This document shows positions 29,801 to 39,527 of a DNA stretch of 64,000 bases, piece after piece (the first letter of the stretch is position 1; each line of letters starts with the position of its first letter). Source of the DNA: Fidelibacterota bacterium (lineage in GTDB: Bacteria > Fidelibacterota > UBA8477 > JABMPR01); the NCBI GenBank assembly GCA_024278595.1, contig JAJRSW010000068.1, forward strand, positions 1 through 64,000, written 5' to 3'. The notes below the pieces were generated by a model. That model was given only the letters and a program-made list of their open reading frames with translations, was not told the origin of the DNA and ran no database searches. Both the position numbers and the translations under genes were made by a program.

Positions 29801-29926
29801 TAACTTGTGCATCTTTTCCATTTTCACGCAACTTCGATGAACTCAGTAGGACACACTTTATATTTTTCCATAATCCGGCTATGTGGAAAATATCAGGTAA
29901 AGAAGAGCTGGAAAAGATGCAAGTTA
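29801..29926. repeat. Nested inverted-repeat (REP-like) intergenic element
   Basis: TAACTTgtGCATCTTTTCC / GGAAAAGATGCAAGTTA outer arms and TTTTTCCATA / TATGTGGAAAAT inner arms; GCATCTTTTCCATTTTCAC recurs at 57041-57059. Confidence 0.55.
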
Positions 29927-30073
29927 GGTCCCAGTTGGAAGTGTAACTGGTATAAATCAGTTTAATCCCAGTTCTCACTTCTGATAACCTTTCGTAATAT
30001 CAATTATTTTGCATCTGGATTATCTACGCTTATTTTAGGTTTTTTAGACTCATATCATTCAAGGAGCATATTC

Positions 30074-31747
30074 ATGTTTATCAGAAAAATAATATTGATT
30101 ACGGTGTTGGCGATCATGGGTAATTTATGGGCCTCAACCACGATCAGAGCCATTGATGAAGCCTTCGCCCGTGGTGAATTAAGCCCTGATGAAATGATCC
30201 TCAATAAGATATATGCCATTTTTGAGCCCCAGAGTATTGATTCCCGTTTCCGGGTTGATAATATTCAGGACCTTAAGTGCGGTACACCGATCTTGATCCA
30301 ATATGAAAATATGCAATCGGATCTGTTGGAATCTACAGTAAGCATCGTTGAAAGTTTCCTGGAAGTAAATCGTGATCTAAGAGATATATATGATAGTCCC
30401 GGTGGTCACTTTCGTTTCAACTATAGCACCACAGGTGGTGATGCTGTTCCCAGTGCCGATGCCGATATGAACGGAGTGCCTGATTTCGTGGAGTGGGCAG
30501 GTGATTATCTTGACTTTACCTGGTCTCGGGAAGTTGATGCAGCCGGATTTGCCGGCCCAGATCATTCCGGAGGAGATGGCTTTTATAATGTGTCCTTTGA
30601 AAATATGGGCCCCTATGGGTATTGTACCACAAGTGGTGTTGATGGTGGAGAATTAACTCGCCTGGTGCTGCATAACAGCTATGTCGGATTTGGTGCGAAT
30701 CAGGATCCTGATGGAAATATTAAAGGTGCCATGAAGGTCACCTGTGCGCATGAATTCAAACATGCCAGTCAACGGGTCCATTCATACTGGTCAGAAGGTG
30801 GGTGGGTCGAGCTGGATGCCACCTGGGCTGAAGAATTTGTGTATGACTATGTGAACGATTCCATGTTGAATTTTATGGGTTATGGCGATCCCTTTTCCCA
30901 TCCGCATTGGGGCCTGGATCATGGTGGAACAGGGTCATACGAAGACTTTGCCTGGGAAGATTTTATGCACCAGCGTTTTGATGATAATTCATATAGTTCA
31001 GCTCCGGTGATCCAGTATTTTTGGACCTGGCGTGAGACCCACACAGGCCAAAACACCATGGACAGTTATGCTCAGGCGCTTACAAATGCCGGGAGTTCCC
31101 TGACCGAGGCTTTCGAAGAATATGTTGTCTGGAATTTTTTCACCGGTGCTCGGGCAGTGATGAGCGGTGGCATTAGTCAGTTTGGCTATGATGAATCAGG
31201 TGTAGCCGGTTTCCCCACAGCAACCCTGGCCGCCACTCACAGTAGCTACCCGGTATCCGCCTCGGTTTCCGGAATAGAGAATTTGGGTGCAAAAATGATC
31301 CGTCTGAACCCGGCTGGTGAAGCTGGTCTGGAGATCATCTTTGATGGTCAGAATAGTGTAGCGATGTCGGCCATGTGGGCCATCCGCTATGTTGACAACA
31401 CCGTTGATTGGGGCAGTATTGAGCTGGACGCCAGCAATGATGGATCTATAGTTTTGGATGTAAGGGAAGCAACTATGGCTGCTCTGATTCCGGTCGTTAC
31501 CCAGATCAATGGGTCGAGCTATAGCGCAAGCTACACCATCGATCCCCACGCCATGACCGTTTGTACTGCTGGTGACCTTAATGATGATGGTGCCTGGGAT
31601 GTCTCAGATCTGGTCCGATTAGTGGCCGTGATCCTGGGAAACGGGGCAGAGCCAAATGATATTGAATTGTGTGCTGGGGATGTAAATGCCGATGATCAAA
31701 CCACTGTTCAGGATGTGGTAACCCTGGTGGGTATTATTCTACAATAA
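30074..31747 (+). CDS. Secreted zinc-metalloprotease-like protein with C-terminal dockerin-like domain
   Basis: Signal peptide; AHEFKHASQ (HExxH); C-terminal CTAGDLNDDGAWDVSDLVRLVAVILG...CAGDVNADDQTTVQDVVTLVGIIL resembles a dockerin I duplication. Confidence 0.75.
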   Translation: MFIRKIILITVLAIMGNLWASTTIRAIDEAFARGELSPDEMILNKIYAIFEPQSIDSRFRVDNIQDLKCGTPILIQYENMQSDLLESTVSIVESFLEVNRDLRDIYDSPGGHFRFNYSTTGGDAVPSADADMNGVPDFVEWAGDYLDFTWSREVDAAGFAGPDHSGGDGFYNVSFENMGPYGYCTTSGVDGGELTRLVLHNSYVGFGANQDPDGNIKGAMKVTCAHEFKHASQRVHSYWSEGGWVELDATWAEEFVYDYVNDSMLNFMGYGDPFSHPHWGLDHGGTGSYEDFAWEDFMHQRFDDNSYSSAPVIQYFWTWRETHTGQNTMDSYAQALTNAGSSLTEAFEEYVVWNFFTGARAVMSGGISQFGYDESGVAGFPTATLAATHSSYPVSASVSGIENLGAKMIRLNPAGEAGLEIIFDGQNSVAMSAMWAIRYVDNTVDWGSIELDASNDGSIVLDVREATMAALIPVVTQINGSSYSASYTIDPHAMTVCTAGDLNDDGAWDVSDLVRLVAVILGNGAEPNDIELCAGDVNADDQTTVQDVVTLVGIILQ

Positions 31748-31905
31748 TTCAATAGCTTTATACCACCACATATTTAAGTTGGAATTCGTTGACATCAGGC
31801 TGGTAACAGCCTGAACAGCTTCCTGTGATGCTTCATGATTACTGAAGAAAACGCATCGGGGGTAAACAAGGTCTGTCAGAGTAAGTATTAATCCGGAAGG
31901 TTCCC

Positions 31906-32460
31906 ATGATCGCTAAGCCCAAAGTATCCTATCCCATGTTTGAGAGTTTTAAGGACAAACTGAAGCCCAAACGCAGTCAGGCCCAGTTGACCCTCTCTCA
32001 GGTTGAAATATTCAGCCGGATGTCCTGGCGGGAGATCAAGATCATTGAGCATGCCATACATATTCGCAACTATGCACCCAACGAGCCGATCTTTAAGCAG
32101 GGTGACCCGGGAAGTGGTATGTATATTATCATAAACGGTCGTGTTGGAATCTTTTTTGAGGTCCCCAACCAGGAACCCACTCAATTGCCGGTACTGGGTG
32201 AAAGTGATTTCTTTGGTGAGATCGCCCTCTTGGATGATTCCCCTCGCACAGCCTCAGCCACGGCCCTTGATAATTGTACTATTATTGGCTTCTATCGTCC
32301 CGATCTCATGCAGATCCTTAAAACCAAACCGACCCTGGGCAGTAAGATCCTCTTGTCACTTTCTGAGGTATTGGCAACCCGCTTGCGTGGTACCAATAGT
32401 GAGCTGCTAAAATTGAATCTATGTCTGGAAGAACAGGCTGCGGCGGGAGATCATGCATAA
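31906..32460 (+). CDS. Cyclic nucleotide-binding domain protein
   Basis: IFKQGDPGSGMYIIINGRVGIFFE...FFGEIALLDDSPRTASATALDN. Confidence 0.88.
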   Translation: MIAKPKVSYPMFESFKDKLKPKRSQAQLTLSQVEIFSRMSWREIKIIEHAIHIRNYAPNEPIFKQGDPGSGMYIIINGRVGIFFEVPNQEPTQLPVLGESDFFGEIALLDDSPRTASATALDNCTIIGFYRPDLMQILKTKPTLGSKILLSLSEVLATRLRGTNSELLKLNLCLEEQAAAGDHA

Positions 32461-33577
32461 CCAGGACCCCATCGAGATCGCCCCGCAATCGGTCCGTTTC
32501 TTTCATCAGAATCTATTCAAAACCCTGGTCTATTTCTTCTTGTTGATCCTGGTGCTGGTAGGAGCATATAAAGCGCTGCCACTGGTCTTAGATGCTATTT
32601 TTCTGCTGGTCATCGCTTCGATCCTCACAGTAGTCCTCAATCCCATGGTTGACCGCATGGAGTCTTCGGGAATTAGTAGAATTATTGGGGCACTCATCGT
32701 TTTTGGCGGCATTTTTTCCACTGTTGGGATTGGGATAGTCAAAGGGATTCCAGCTTTATTGATTGAGATCGGTCGCATCAAAGATGTGATCCAACGCCAC
32801 ACAGCAGCAGACTCTCTGGATTCATTCATGAACGGGATCAATACCACTATTTCTCAATATCTGCCGGATTTTCAATTGGATACGGACATCATTTCCAACT
32901 TGTCTGCCCAATTCTTTGGACAACTCGGATCGATACTGGGGGGCGCTATCAACACACTCACCACCATTATATTTATCCTGATCATCACCATGTTCTTTCT
33001 GGTGGATGGTTCGCGGATGATGAAACGATTGATCGAAGTCGTACCCAATCGTTATTTTGAGATGTCACTGAATATCAGTTATAAAACGAAGAAGCAATTG
33101 ACCAATTTTCTAAGGGGCCAGTTACTGGCAGCTCTGGGCGTAGCTGTTCAGTCAGTTATTGGATTGAGTCTACTGAACTGGATCTTTGATGCCAACATAT
33201 CAGGTGTTTTTCTTATCGCTTCCATCGCCGGCTTGGCCAATATGATTCCTTTTGTGGGACCTTTCATGGGTATGGCACCAGCAATTATTGTGAGTCTTTT
33301 TAACAACCTGGGTGACCCGGTGGCAGCCGCTAATTTTTATTACATCTTTCATATCGTAGTCATGTTCTTTATCGTACAGATGATCGACAATAATGTGATC
33401 TCACCCATCGTGGTTTCCGGATCCATGGAAATGCATCCACTGACTGTGATACTTTTGATCCTTATCGGGTCACAGATCGGAGTTCTGGGTATGTTTTTGG
33501 CAGTACCTGCCTGGGGAATCTCTAAGGTGGTGGTTCAGGAGGTCTATCAGGGTTTAAAGGGGCATCGCCTGATCTGA
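32453..33577 (+). CDS. AI-2E family transporter (PerM-like)
   Basis: Multi-TM; LANMIPFVGPFMGMAPAIIVSLF, QMIDNNVISPIVVSGSMEMHPLTVILLILIGSQIGVLGMFLAVPAWG. Confidence 0.9.
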   Translation: MHNQDPIEIAPQSVRFFHQNLFKTLVYFFLLILVLVGAYKALPLVLDAIFLLVIASILTVVLNPMVDRMESSGISRIIGALIVFGGIFSTVGIGIVKGIPALLIEIGRIKDVIQRHTAADSLDSFMNGINTTISQYLPDFQLDTDIISNLSAQFFGQLGSILGGAINTLTTIIFILIITMFFLVDGSRMMKRLIEVVPNRYFEMSLNISYKTKKQLTNFLRGQLLAALGVAVQSVIGLSLLNWIFDANISGVFLIASIAGLANMIPFVGPFMGMAPAIIVSLFNNLGDPVAAANFYYIFHIVVMFFIVQMIDNNVISPIVVSGSMEMHPLTVILLILIGSQIGVLGMFLAVPAWGISKVVVQEVYQGLKGHRLI

Positions 33578-33584
33578 CCAGTTT

Positions 33585-33861
33585 AGCCCGCATATTTCAT
33601 GAAGCAGCACAATCTGACTTGTTATTTTGATTTCTGACTGCGTTGTTCGGAATAAATCCGTCCTCAGCGGTCATACAGACCGCTTGCGGATGGTCCCTGA
33701 GCCAGGTCGAAGGGTGATTTATCCTCTCGCCTTGTCAGAAATCAAAATTCCAGCGTCAGAACTACCTTGGGTACAAAGTGTATTTTTGATTATCTTATGT
33801 AACTAACGTAAACACATCATGTTATAATCGTTATTGCACTCCCTCATGAAATATGCGGGTT
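33585..33861. mobile_element. MITE-like nested palindromic element
   Basis: 18-bp ends AGCCCGCATATTTCATGA (33585-33602) / TCATGAAATATGCGGGTT (33844-33861); inner 14-bp perfect arms TTTTGATTTCTGAC (33625) / GTCAGAAATCAAAA (33734). Confidence 0.65.
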
Positions 33862-34056
33862 AGAACGGGATGATAAAGATTCCCAATTCCGCCAGCAGGT
33901 CTGCATCAACCTGACCAGCTAATGCTTCCAAAGTTCTACCGCCAGCGCTGACCTCACCAGCCGTACACATATTTCCCGGAAGTATGAAGGACATTGATCT
34001 CCTGGATCATGATTCCATTTCGAATCTACACAGCGCATCTTGAACTGAAATTGGAT

Positions 34057-36504
34057 TTAATCCTGGTACTCAATCCTCTCGATCAAACCATCTCTAAGAT
34101 ACAGCCAAAGCTCTACACTCTCCGGTCGCGGGTAGACCCAAAGCTCATATTCACCCTCTTTGAACCGACGTTCGGGCGGACCAACGTAGCGAGCGATAAT
34201 GGAGCCTTGCATGCCTAGTTGGGGTGTAAATTTTTCAGGATCCAGACCAGCCACATCATCCAATAGATTGTCCAGAGCCAGGCGCTTTAATGGCTCGATC
34301 TGTAGTTCCTCTGCCCGTACCATAGCCTGTTTCAGATCCGAGAGATGTTCATCAACAATATCTGCCAGGACGGGATTGAGCTTTTTTGCATCCCGCATGG
34401 ATTCGTAAACCATTTGCCGGTCTTCTTTTAGAATACCCTCATTGGCATCATCCAGTCGGCCATCACCGATCTTTTGACGCAGCTCTGCCGTTACCATCTT
34501 GTAGCGGTCAGTATTACTGTCGGCTTTCTTTAACCAGAATAGACTGCGTTGAAAAACGCCGGATTGATATAGAATAGTGGCCCGAATGATATAGGATCGA
34601 GCCAGCAGTACCTGCGCGATCTGAAACGAAGTTGGATCACTTTTAAGAGCCAGCAGGATCAGATCCTCAGCACTTTCATAATCAAGATTATTCAGCGCTG
34701 TACCGGCTCTCATCAAGGCCTGATCAGTCAGGCGGATCTTCATCTCACTCACAGCCCTGGCAACTTCCGCCCCTGGTGGCGTCTCACCCTGCTCGATCAA
34801 AGCCAGGGCGTTGGCCAGGTTGCCCCTGGTCAAGATCGTATCCACATCGCGATAGTAGCGGGTCACCAGTGAATCTTCGATCATCTGTTTTTGCAGGAGG
34901 ATCGTTTTTCGGTTGTGATGATCAGGGTACAGCTTCAGCATTTCATGCTGGAGCTCCAATGCCCGGGTATAGTTTTTCTTTTTGAATTCAGAATGAGCTT
35001 TAAATGCTGCATTGGAATTACCGCCAAAAATGAGACCGATGTCCAGGGAGATGATCGGTTGACTCAGGTCAATATATGTGATGGGCAGGATCTCAGCTGG
35101 ATTGACTGCAGACACATTTGAACCAGCCATGTCGATCTTAAAGGCTTGGTGATAATAACCGATATTCAACCCGAGATCGACCTTTGAGCTTCCGTCCCCT
35201 TTAAAGGTATAACCTAATCCGGCGCCAAGTTGCCAGGTCATTCCGCTGGCATCAATCAGTCGGTCATTGTTGCCATTTTCATACAGGGTCATGGTGGCGA
35301 ACCCATTCCCTGCGCTGAATTTGGCATGCAGTTTGGGGCCGAGCGGATAAATGAGTTCATGGTTCAAATATAGGTCAATGATCCTGGGGGAAAACCTCAT
35401 CCCCGGGAATATTGCGCTACCGTCTGTTAACTGGCGCGCCCAACGGTTAGGCAATACAGTTCTCTGAAAGGTCTTCCAGTATCGAATGCCCAGGCCACTC
35501 AGAACATCAATGTTAGCTTGTCGGACAAAATGAAAGGGCCAGTTATATTTAAAAAATTGCAGGTCGAAATCTTGAGAGAGGGTTGCCAGGAAGGGGACGC
35601 TGAGACTGGTGCCCGTGCTATCAAATTGCAGGGATGTTCCAGCCTGATAATTGAGCACTCCTGCACCAAAACTCAGGCTGATGAGCCCCAATCTATAGGG
35701 TTCACGGTAGGGTGTGAAGGCTGCATATAAGGCTTCCCCGAATTCTATGCTAAATTTTAGATCAGGAGTACTGAAGGCAATGGTTTGGATGGGAGAAACT
35801 GCTCCGGCCGACCCATCAGCCAACTTCAGGGCTTCCTCTTGAACAGTCAGATCAAAGCTGCGCAGTGAGTAGCCCAGATCAAGGCCGATGCGAATCCGTT
35901 CTCCAACTCGGCCCAGCAAAGTTGTTTTCCAACCCAGGCCAAAATGCAGCCCCAAACCATTTGACTCAAGCAGGCGAATGCCCGCTGCATTCTTGTAGAG
36001 TGTTAAATGGGTAAGGCCGGCGGCCAGGCTGGCACTTACCGTACCCCGTCTGCTGTAATCATAGCTAAAATGGTTATCCAGGTAGAATTCCCTGATTAAA
36101 GCGTTCATGCTAAACCCATTTATCACGGTGTTATTCAATTCGAAGTTCACAGGATAATTTGGCGAAAGTTCAACGGTGCCCAATTGATTGAATACGGAAT
36201 ATCCCAAACTGGAATAAGCCCCCATTTTTGAAGGGGCGAATAAATGATCCCACCACCGGTATCGAACCAGTTCCAGATCCAGTGTAAGGGCTACTCCGCG
36301 CATGGTATCCTGAATGGTCCATCCAGAGGGACTGGAATTAATTTGAGGGTTTATGGTGGGAATCAAGGAATAATATGAGATTCCTCCGCTTACAGCAGGG
36401 AGGGGGATGAGCCAGGGGTTCTGGATGGGTACTTGCTGGGCGAAACCGAATACTGCCAGGAATAGCCCCGAAATAAACACTTGCTTGAAAACACGGTTAA
36501 CCAT
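34057..36504 (-). CDS. Exported beta-rich protein with C-terminal alpha-helical/TPR-like region
   Basis: Signal peptide; N-terminal outer-membrane-like repeats; C-terminal helical repeats around LELQHEMLKLYPDH. Confidence 0.65.
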   Translation of the reverse strand: MVNRVFKQVFISGLFLAVFGFAQQVPIQNPWLIPLPAVSGGISYYSLIPTINPQINSSPSGWTIQDTMRGVALTLDLELVRYRWWDHLFAPSKMGAYSSLGYSVFNQLGTVELSPNYPVNFELNNTVINGFSMNALIREFYLDNHFSYDYSRRGTVSASLAAGLTHLTLYKNAAGIRLLESNGLGLHFGLGWKTTLLGRVGERIRIGLDLGYSLRSFDLTVQEEALKLADGSAGAVSPIQTIAFSTPDLKFSIEFGEALYAAFTPYREPYRLGLISLSFGAGVLNYQAGTSLQFDSTGTSLSVPFLATLSQDFDLQFFKYNWPFHFVRQANIDVLSGLGIRYWKTFQRTVLPNRWARQLTDGSAIFPGMRFSPRIIDLYLNHELIYPLGPKLHAKFSAGNGFATMTLYENGNNDRLIDASGMTWQLGAGLGYTFKGDGSSKVDLGLNIGYYHQAFKIDMAGSNVSAVNPAEILPITYIDLSQPIISLDIGLIFGGNSNAAFKAHSEFKKKNYTRALELQHEMLKLYPDHHNRKTILLQKQMIEDSLVTRYYRDVDTILTRGNLANALALIEQGETPPGAEVARAVSEMKIRLTDQALMRAGTALNNLDYESAEDLILLALKSDPTSFQIAQVLLARSYIIRATILYQSGVFQRSLFWLKKADSNTDRYKMVTAELRQKIGDGRLDDANEGILKEDRQMVYESMRDAKKLNPVLADIVDEHLSDLKQAMVRAEELQIEPLKRLALDNLLDDVAGLDPEKFTPQLGMQGSIIARYVGPPERRFKEGEYELWVYPRPESVELWLYLRDGLIERIEYQD

Positions 36505-36640
36505 AGCACTGAAAGTAGCGCTGAGCCCTGTTACTCAAAAGCCCAAATTGACAATTGTCGCGCCGTAGCGTATGGAAAATTCCGACTGCAGCGGAACAAC
36601 GGCCCTCCACCATCACATGATGATCTCAGAGAGAGCGGGT

Positions 36641-37213
36641 TTATTTGGTGGCGGGTTTAATCTGGATCGACCGGGTGTAAATATAATCCCCGGTTTTTTT
36701 CCTATTCCCATTGGCTGCGTTAAATGCGAAATAGAACTCAGCAATAGCCGCGCTGCTGTCAGGGGCTTTCCATTGAATTTTCCAGGTCGGAGATTCGCCC
36801 TTTTTTGGACCAGTGATCCCTTTCAGGGTATGAGTAAGATATTGACGATCGGTCTTTGATTTGTAGCGGGCATTGTCCAGGAGTCGGGTTTCATGACCCT
36901 CAACGGTCAGTAAGGTTCCCAGGGCTTTACCCTGAGTGTCAGCCACTGTTGCTTGAAAGCCAAACTTTTTTGCACCGGTCTGTTCCAGGCGTAGGGCTAT
37001 TTCGTAGATTTCGTTGGGGATATAAACCTCAGGGAGTCCCTCAATAAATATTTTGGCCTGATCAGTATTTAGATCATTGGTGGCATGACACTTACTGGTG
37101 TTGCAGGTTCGGTCTCCTGGTGCACCTGAGGCCATGGGTGGAGACCCCTTCTTCTTTGCCTGGAGATTAATTGATAGTATAAGTACCAAACCGAATATAG
37201 CAATAAAACGCAT
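36641..37213 (-). CDS. Secreted protein with Reelin-like / choice-of-anchor V domain
   Basis: GAPGDRTCNTSKCH...YEIALRLEQTGAKKFGFQATV. Confidence 0.7.
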   Translation of the reverse strand: MRFIAIFGLVLILSINLQAKKKGSPPMASGAPGDRTCNTSKCHATNDLNTDQAKIFIEGLPEVYIPNEIYEIALRLEQTGAKKFGFQATVADTQGKALGTLLTVEGHETRLLDNARYKSKTDRQYLTHTLKGITGPKKGESPTWKIQWKAPDSSAAIAEFYFAFNAANGNRKKTGDYIYTRSIQIKPATK

Positions 37214-37277
37214 AATATTTCCTTTCGAACAATTAGTTGTTAAGGGAAAGTAAGCGGGATGTTAGCGGATAAAACAG

Positions 37278-37303
37278 AAAACCCCGCTGGGAGGCGGGGT
37301 TTT
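37278..37303. terminator. Rho-independent terminator hairpin
   Basis: AAAACCCCGC-tgggag-GCGGGGTTTT. Confidence 0.8.
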
Positions 37304-37325
37304 GAAGGTCTGAAAAGGAATCGGT

Positions 37326-38465
37326 TTACTTGAGACTTTTTTCGATCTTTTCCATGGTCTTGAACTTCTCAGATTTGGTACCATGGTTATGATAGTAGGC
37401 CATTTTCAGCTCATGGACCACATCCAGTGATTCTGGCGTCAACTCAAAAGCTAATTCAAGATATTTCTCAGCTTCAGTGAAGTCCTTCATGCGACCATAG
37501 GCCAGACCGGCGTTAAATAGACCATCTACTTCAAGGGGAGAGAGCTCAGTTACTCTAATAAACTCATTGGCGGCATCCTGCCATTTTTCCTGCTGAAAAT
37601 AAAGCACACCTAAATTGTAGTGTAGGTCAGTATTTTCAGGATCAGCTTTGATGGCCTCCAAATAGGCTTCAGATGCTCTGTCTTTTTCACCTTTGGCATC
37701 GTAAACAAAGGCGATCTGCTTAATTGCATTGAGGTTGGTGGGGTCTACTTCCAAGGCCTTGTTCAAGTACACAAGTGCGTCATCATATTCACTATCGCGG
37801 AAAAAGATGTTACCTAGATTTACCAGGGAAGTGATGTCTGTCGGGTTTTTTTCAGTTGCCAGGATCATGAATTCTTTACCCTTGGCAAAATCTTCTTTGA
37901 ATAGATAGACCTGAGCCATGGTGCTGTAAGCCTCAGGTTTTGCAGGGTTGAGCAGGATACAATTTTCGAAAGCCTGGATCGTGCTGTTGAAAACTTTTTC
38001 GGCATCTATTGCGGTTCCATTGATCAGCCCGTTATAGCCATTGGCACCCTGGTTAAAGTTATCAACCCAGTATTTTTCACGAGCCTGTTTGATCTTATCA
38101 GCGAATTTTGGGCCAATAGCTTCGGACATGCTCAGGTATTGGGCCACTTTATCCCAGGACTTGTTCCTGGAATAGATCTCAACAGCCAGCAAATAGGAAG
38201 GCTCAGGATTGATCGACTCTTTCTCAGCAGCCAGGAGTAGCATCTCTTCAGCTTTAGCATAATTTTTCTGCTGCAGGTATACTTTGGCAGAGGTCATGTC
38301 GGTGGAATCACATCCCAGGATTGAGAGCAGCAAGAGCCCCACAACCCAGACCAACAGATTTCTTGACAGTTTCATTGAATCTCCTTTTACGAATTTAGCG
38401 GTATTTCTGACAGTCATTCTCATGCAGCCGCAAATATATCCGACCAGCCTGCCCAAGGCAACCAT
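37326..38465 (-). CDS. TPR-repeat lipoprotein-like protein
   Basis: Multiple TPRs; LLLLSILGCDS lipobox; actual start probably ~38375. Confidence 0.85.
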   Translation of the reverse strand: MVALGRLVGYICGCMRMTVRNTAKFVKGDSMKLSRNLLVWVVGLLLLSILGCDSTDMTSAKVYLQQKNYAKAEEMLLLAAEKESINPEPSYLLAVEIYSRNKSWDKVAQYLSMSEAIGPKFADKIKQAREKYWVDNFNQGANGYNGLINGTAIDAEKVFNSTIQAFENCILLNPAKPEAYSTMAQVYLFKEDFAKGKEFMILATEKNPTDITSLVNLGNIFFRDSEYDDALVYLNKALEVDPTNLNAIKQIAFVYDAKGEKDRASEAYLEAIKADPENTDLHYNLGVLYFQQEKWQDAANEFIRVTELSPLEVDGLFNAGLAYGRMKDFTEAEKYLELAFELTPESLDVVHELKMAYYHNHGTKSEKFKTMEKIEKSLK

Positions 38466-38614
38466 TTCACAGGCTTCCTTACAAGATTATGACATAGATC
38501 CGCCAGCTTTTAAAAGGATTGGATTTTGGGGTAGAAATGAGATATTTATGCCCTGGTGTCATGATACAATGCAACGAATAACTATATATTAATTACAATT
38601 CGGGAATCTGATGC

Positions 38615-39415
38615 ATGCCAAAAGTTGATGGCCAATCTGTGACATTTGCGATTCTTACAGATATTCATGGGAATATATTTGCTCTGGATAAAGCGTTAGA
38701 AATTATTGAACGGCATAAAAATGTGGATCGCATCATTTGTCTTGGCGATAATTTCTCACTGGGGTCATCACCGATGGCCGTCTTAAAGAAATTGCAGCAG
38801 TTGAAAAAGAATACGGTGTTTATTCGTGGCAATCATGATCGCTACCTGGTGGAAGGTATCTGGAACTATGATCGACCCACCATTGAGGGCATGGATCCCG
38901 ATGATCCGGTTTGCATTGATATTATTGCCAATGAGAAATGGACCGCCGAACAGTTGGGTGATGCAGGACTGAAATTCATTCGAAATATGAAAATGTCCTA
39001 TTTTGTGAGTATCCATGGTACCTATATAGATTTTACACATGCCTGGTTTGGTCGTGATGAGCTGCCACCGACCCTGGAAGAAGCCAAGAAATGGCGGGAT
39101 CATGAGCAGAAAAAGCATTCTCAGGCCAGTCGTTTCATCTTTGTCCATGGTCACACTCACATTCCCCGGAATGAATATTTTGGAAATTTACAGGTTTTCT
39201 GCCAAGGTTCCACTGGTCTACCCTTTGATGAAGATCAACATGGTGCAGTAGCTTTTCTAAAGATCCGAGGCGATTCCATCGATCTGGACGTGAATCGTTT
39301 TGTATATGATCACCAGGCAGCCATGAACCACCTGGAAGAAGTAAAACCACCGTTTTATCGGAATTTATGCTCCACCATCAAATATGCTGGTATCCGCAAC
39401 GACCTGGTAGAATAA
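38615..39415 (+). CDS. Calcineurin-like metallophosphoesterase
   Basis: ILTDIHGN, CLGDNFSLGS, RGNHDR, VHGHTHIPR. Confidence 0.9.
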   Translation: MPKVDGQSVTFAILTDIHGNIFALDKALEIIERHKNVDRIICLGDNFSLGSSPMAVLKKLQQLKKNTVFIRGNHDRYLVEGIWNYDRPTIEGMDPDDPVCIDIIANEKWTAEQLGDAGLKFIRNMKMSYFVSIHGTYIDFTHAWFGRDELPPTLEEAKKWRDHEQKKHSQASRFIFVHGHTHIPRNEYFGNLQVFCQGSTGLPFDEDQHGAVAFLKIRGDSIDLDVNRFVYDHQAAMNHLEEVKPPFYRNLCSTIKYAGIRNDLVE

Positions 39416-39490
39416 CTTTTTAGCCCACTCCTGGAATTACTTCGATTTTGCTGATCATTTTTTAGCGACTACGCTGCTTTTTCATATATT

Positions 39491-39527
39491 GTCTTCGTGA
39501 CTTAGTGGCTATTAATTATTCAGGTTA
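39491..39527 (-). repeat. Terminal fragment of repeat family RF1 (reverse orientation)
   Basis: Reverse complement TAACCTGAATAATTAATAGCCACTAAGTCACGAAGAC matches RF1 left end. Confidence 0.75.
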
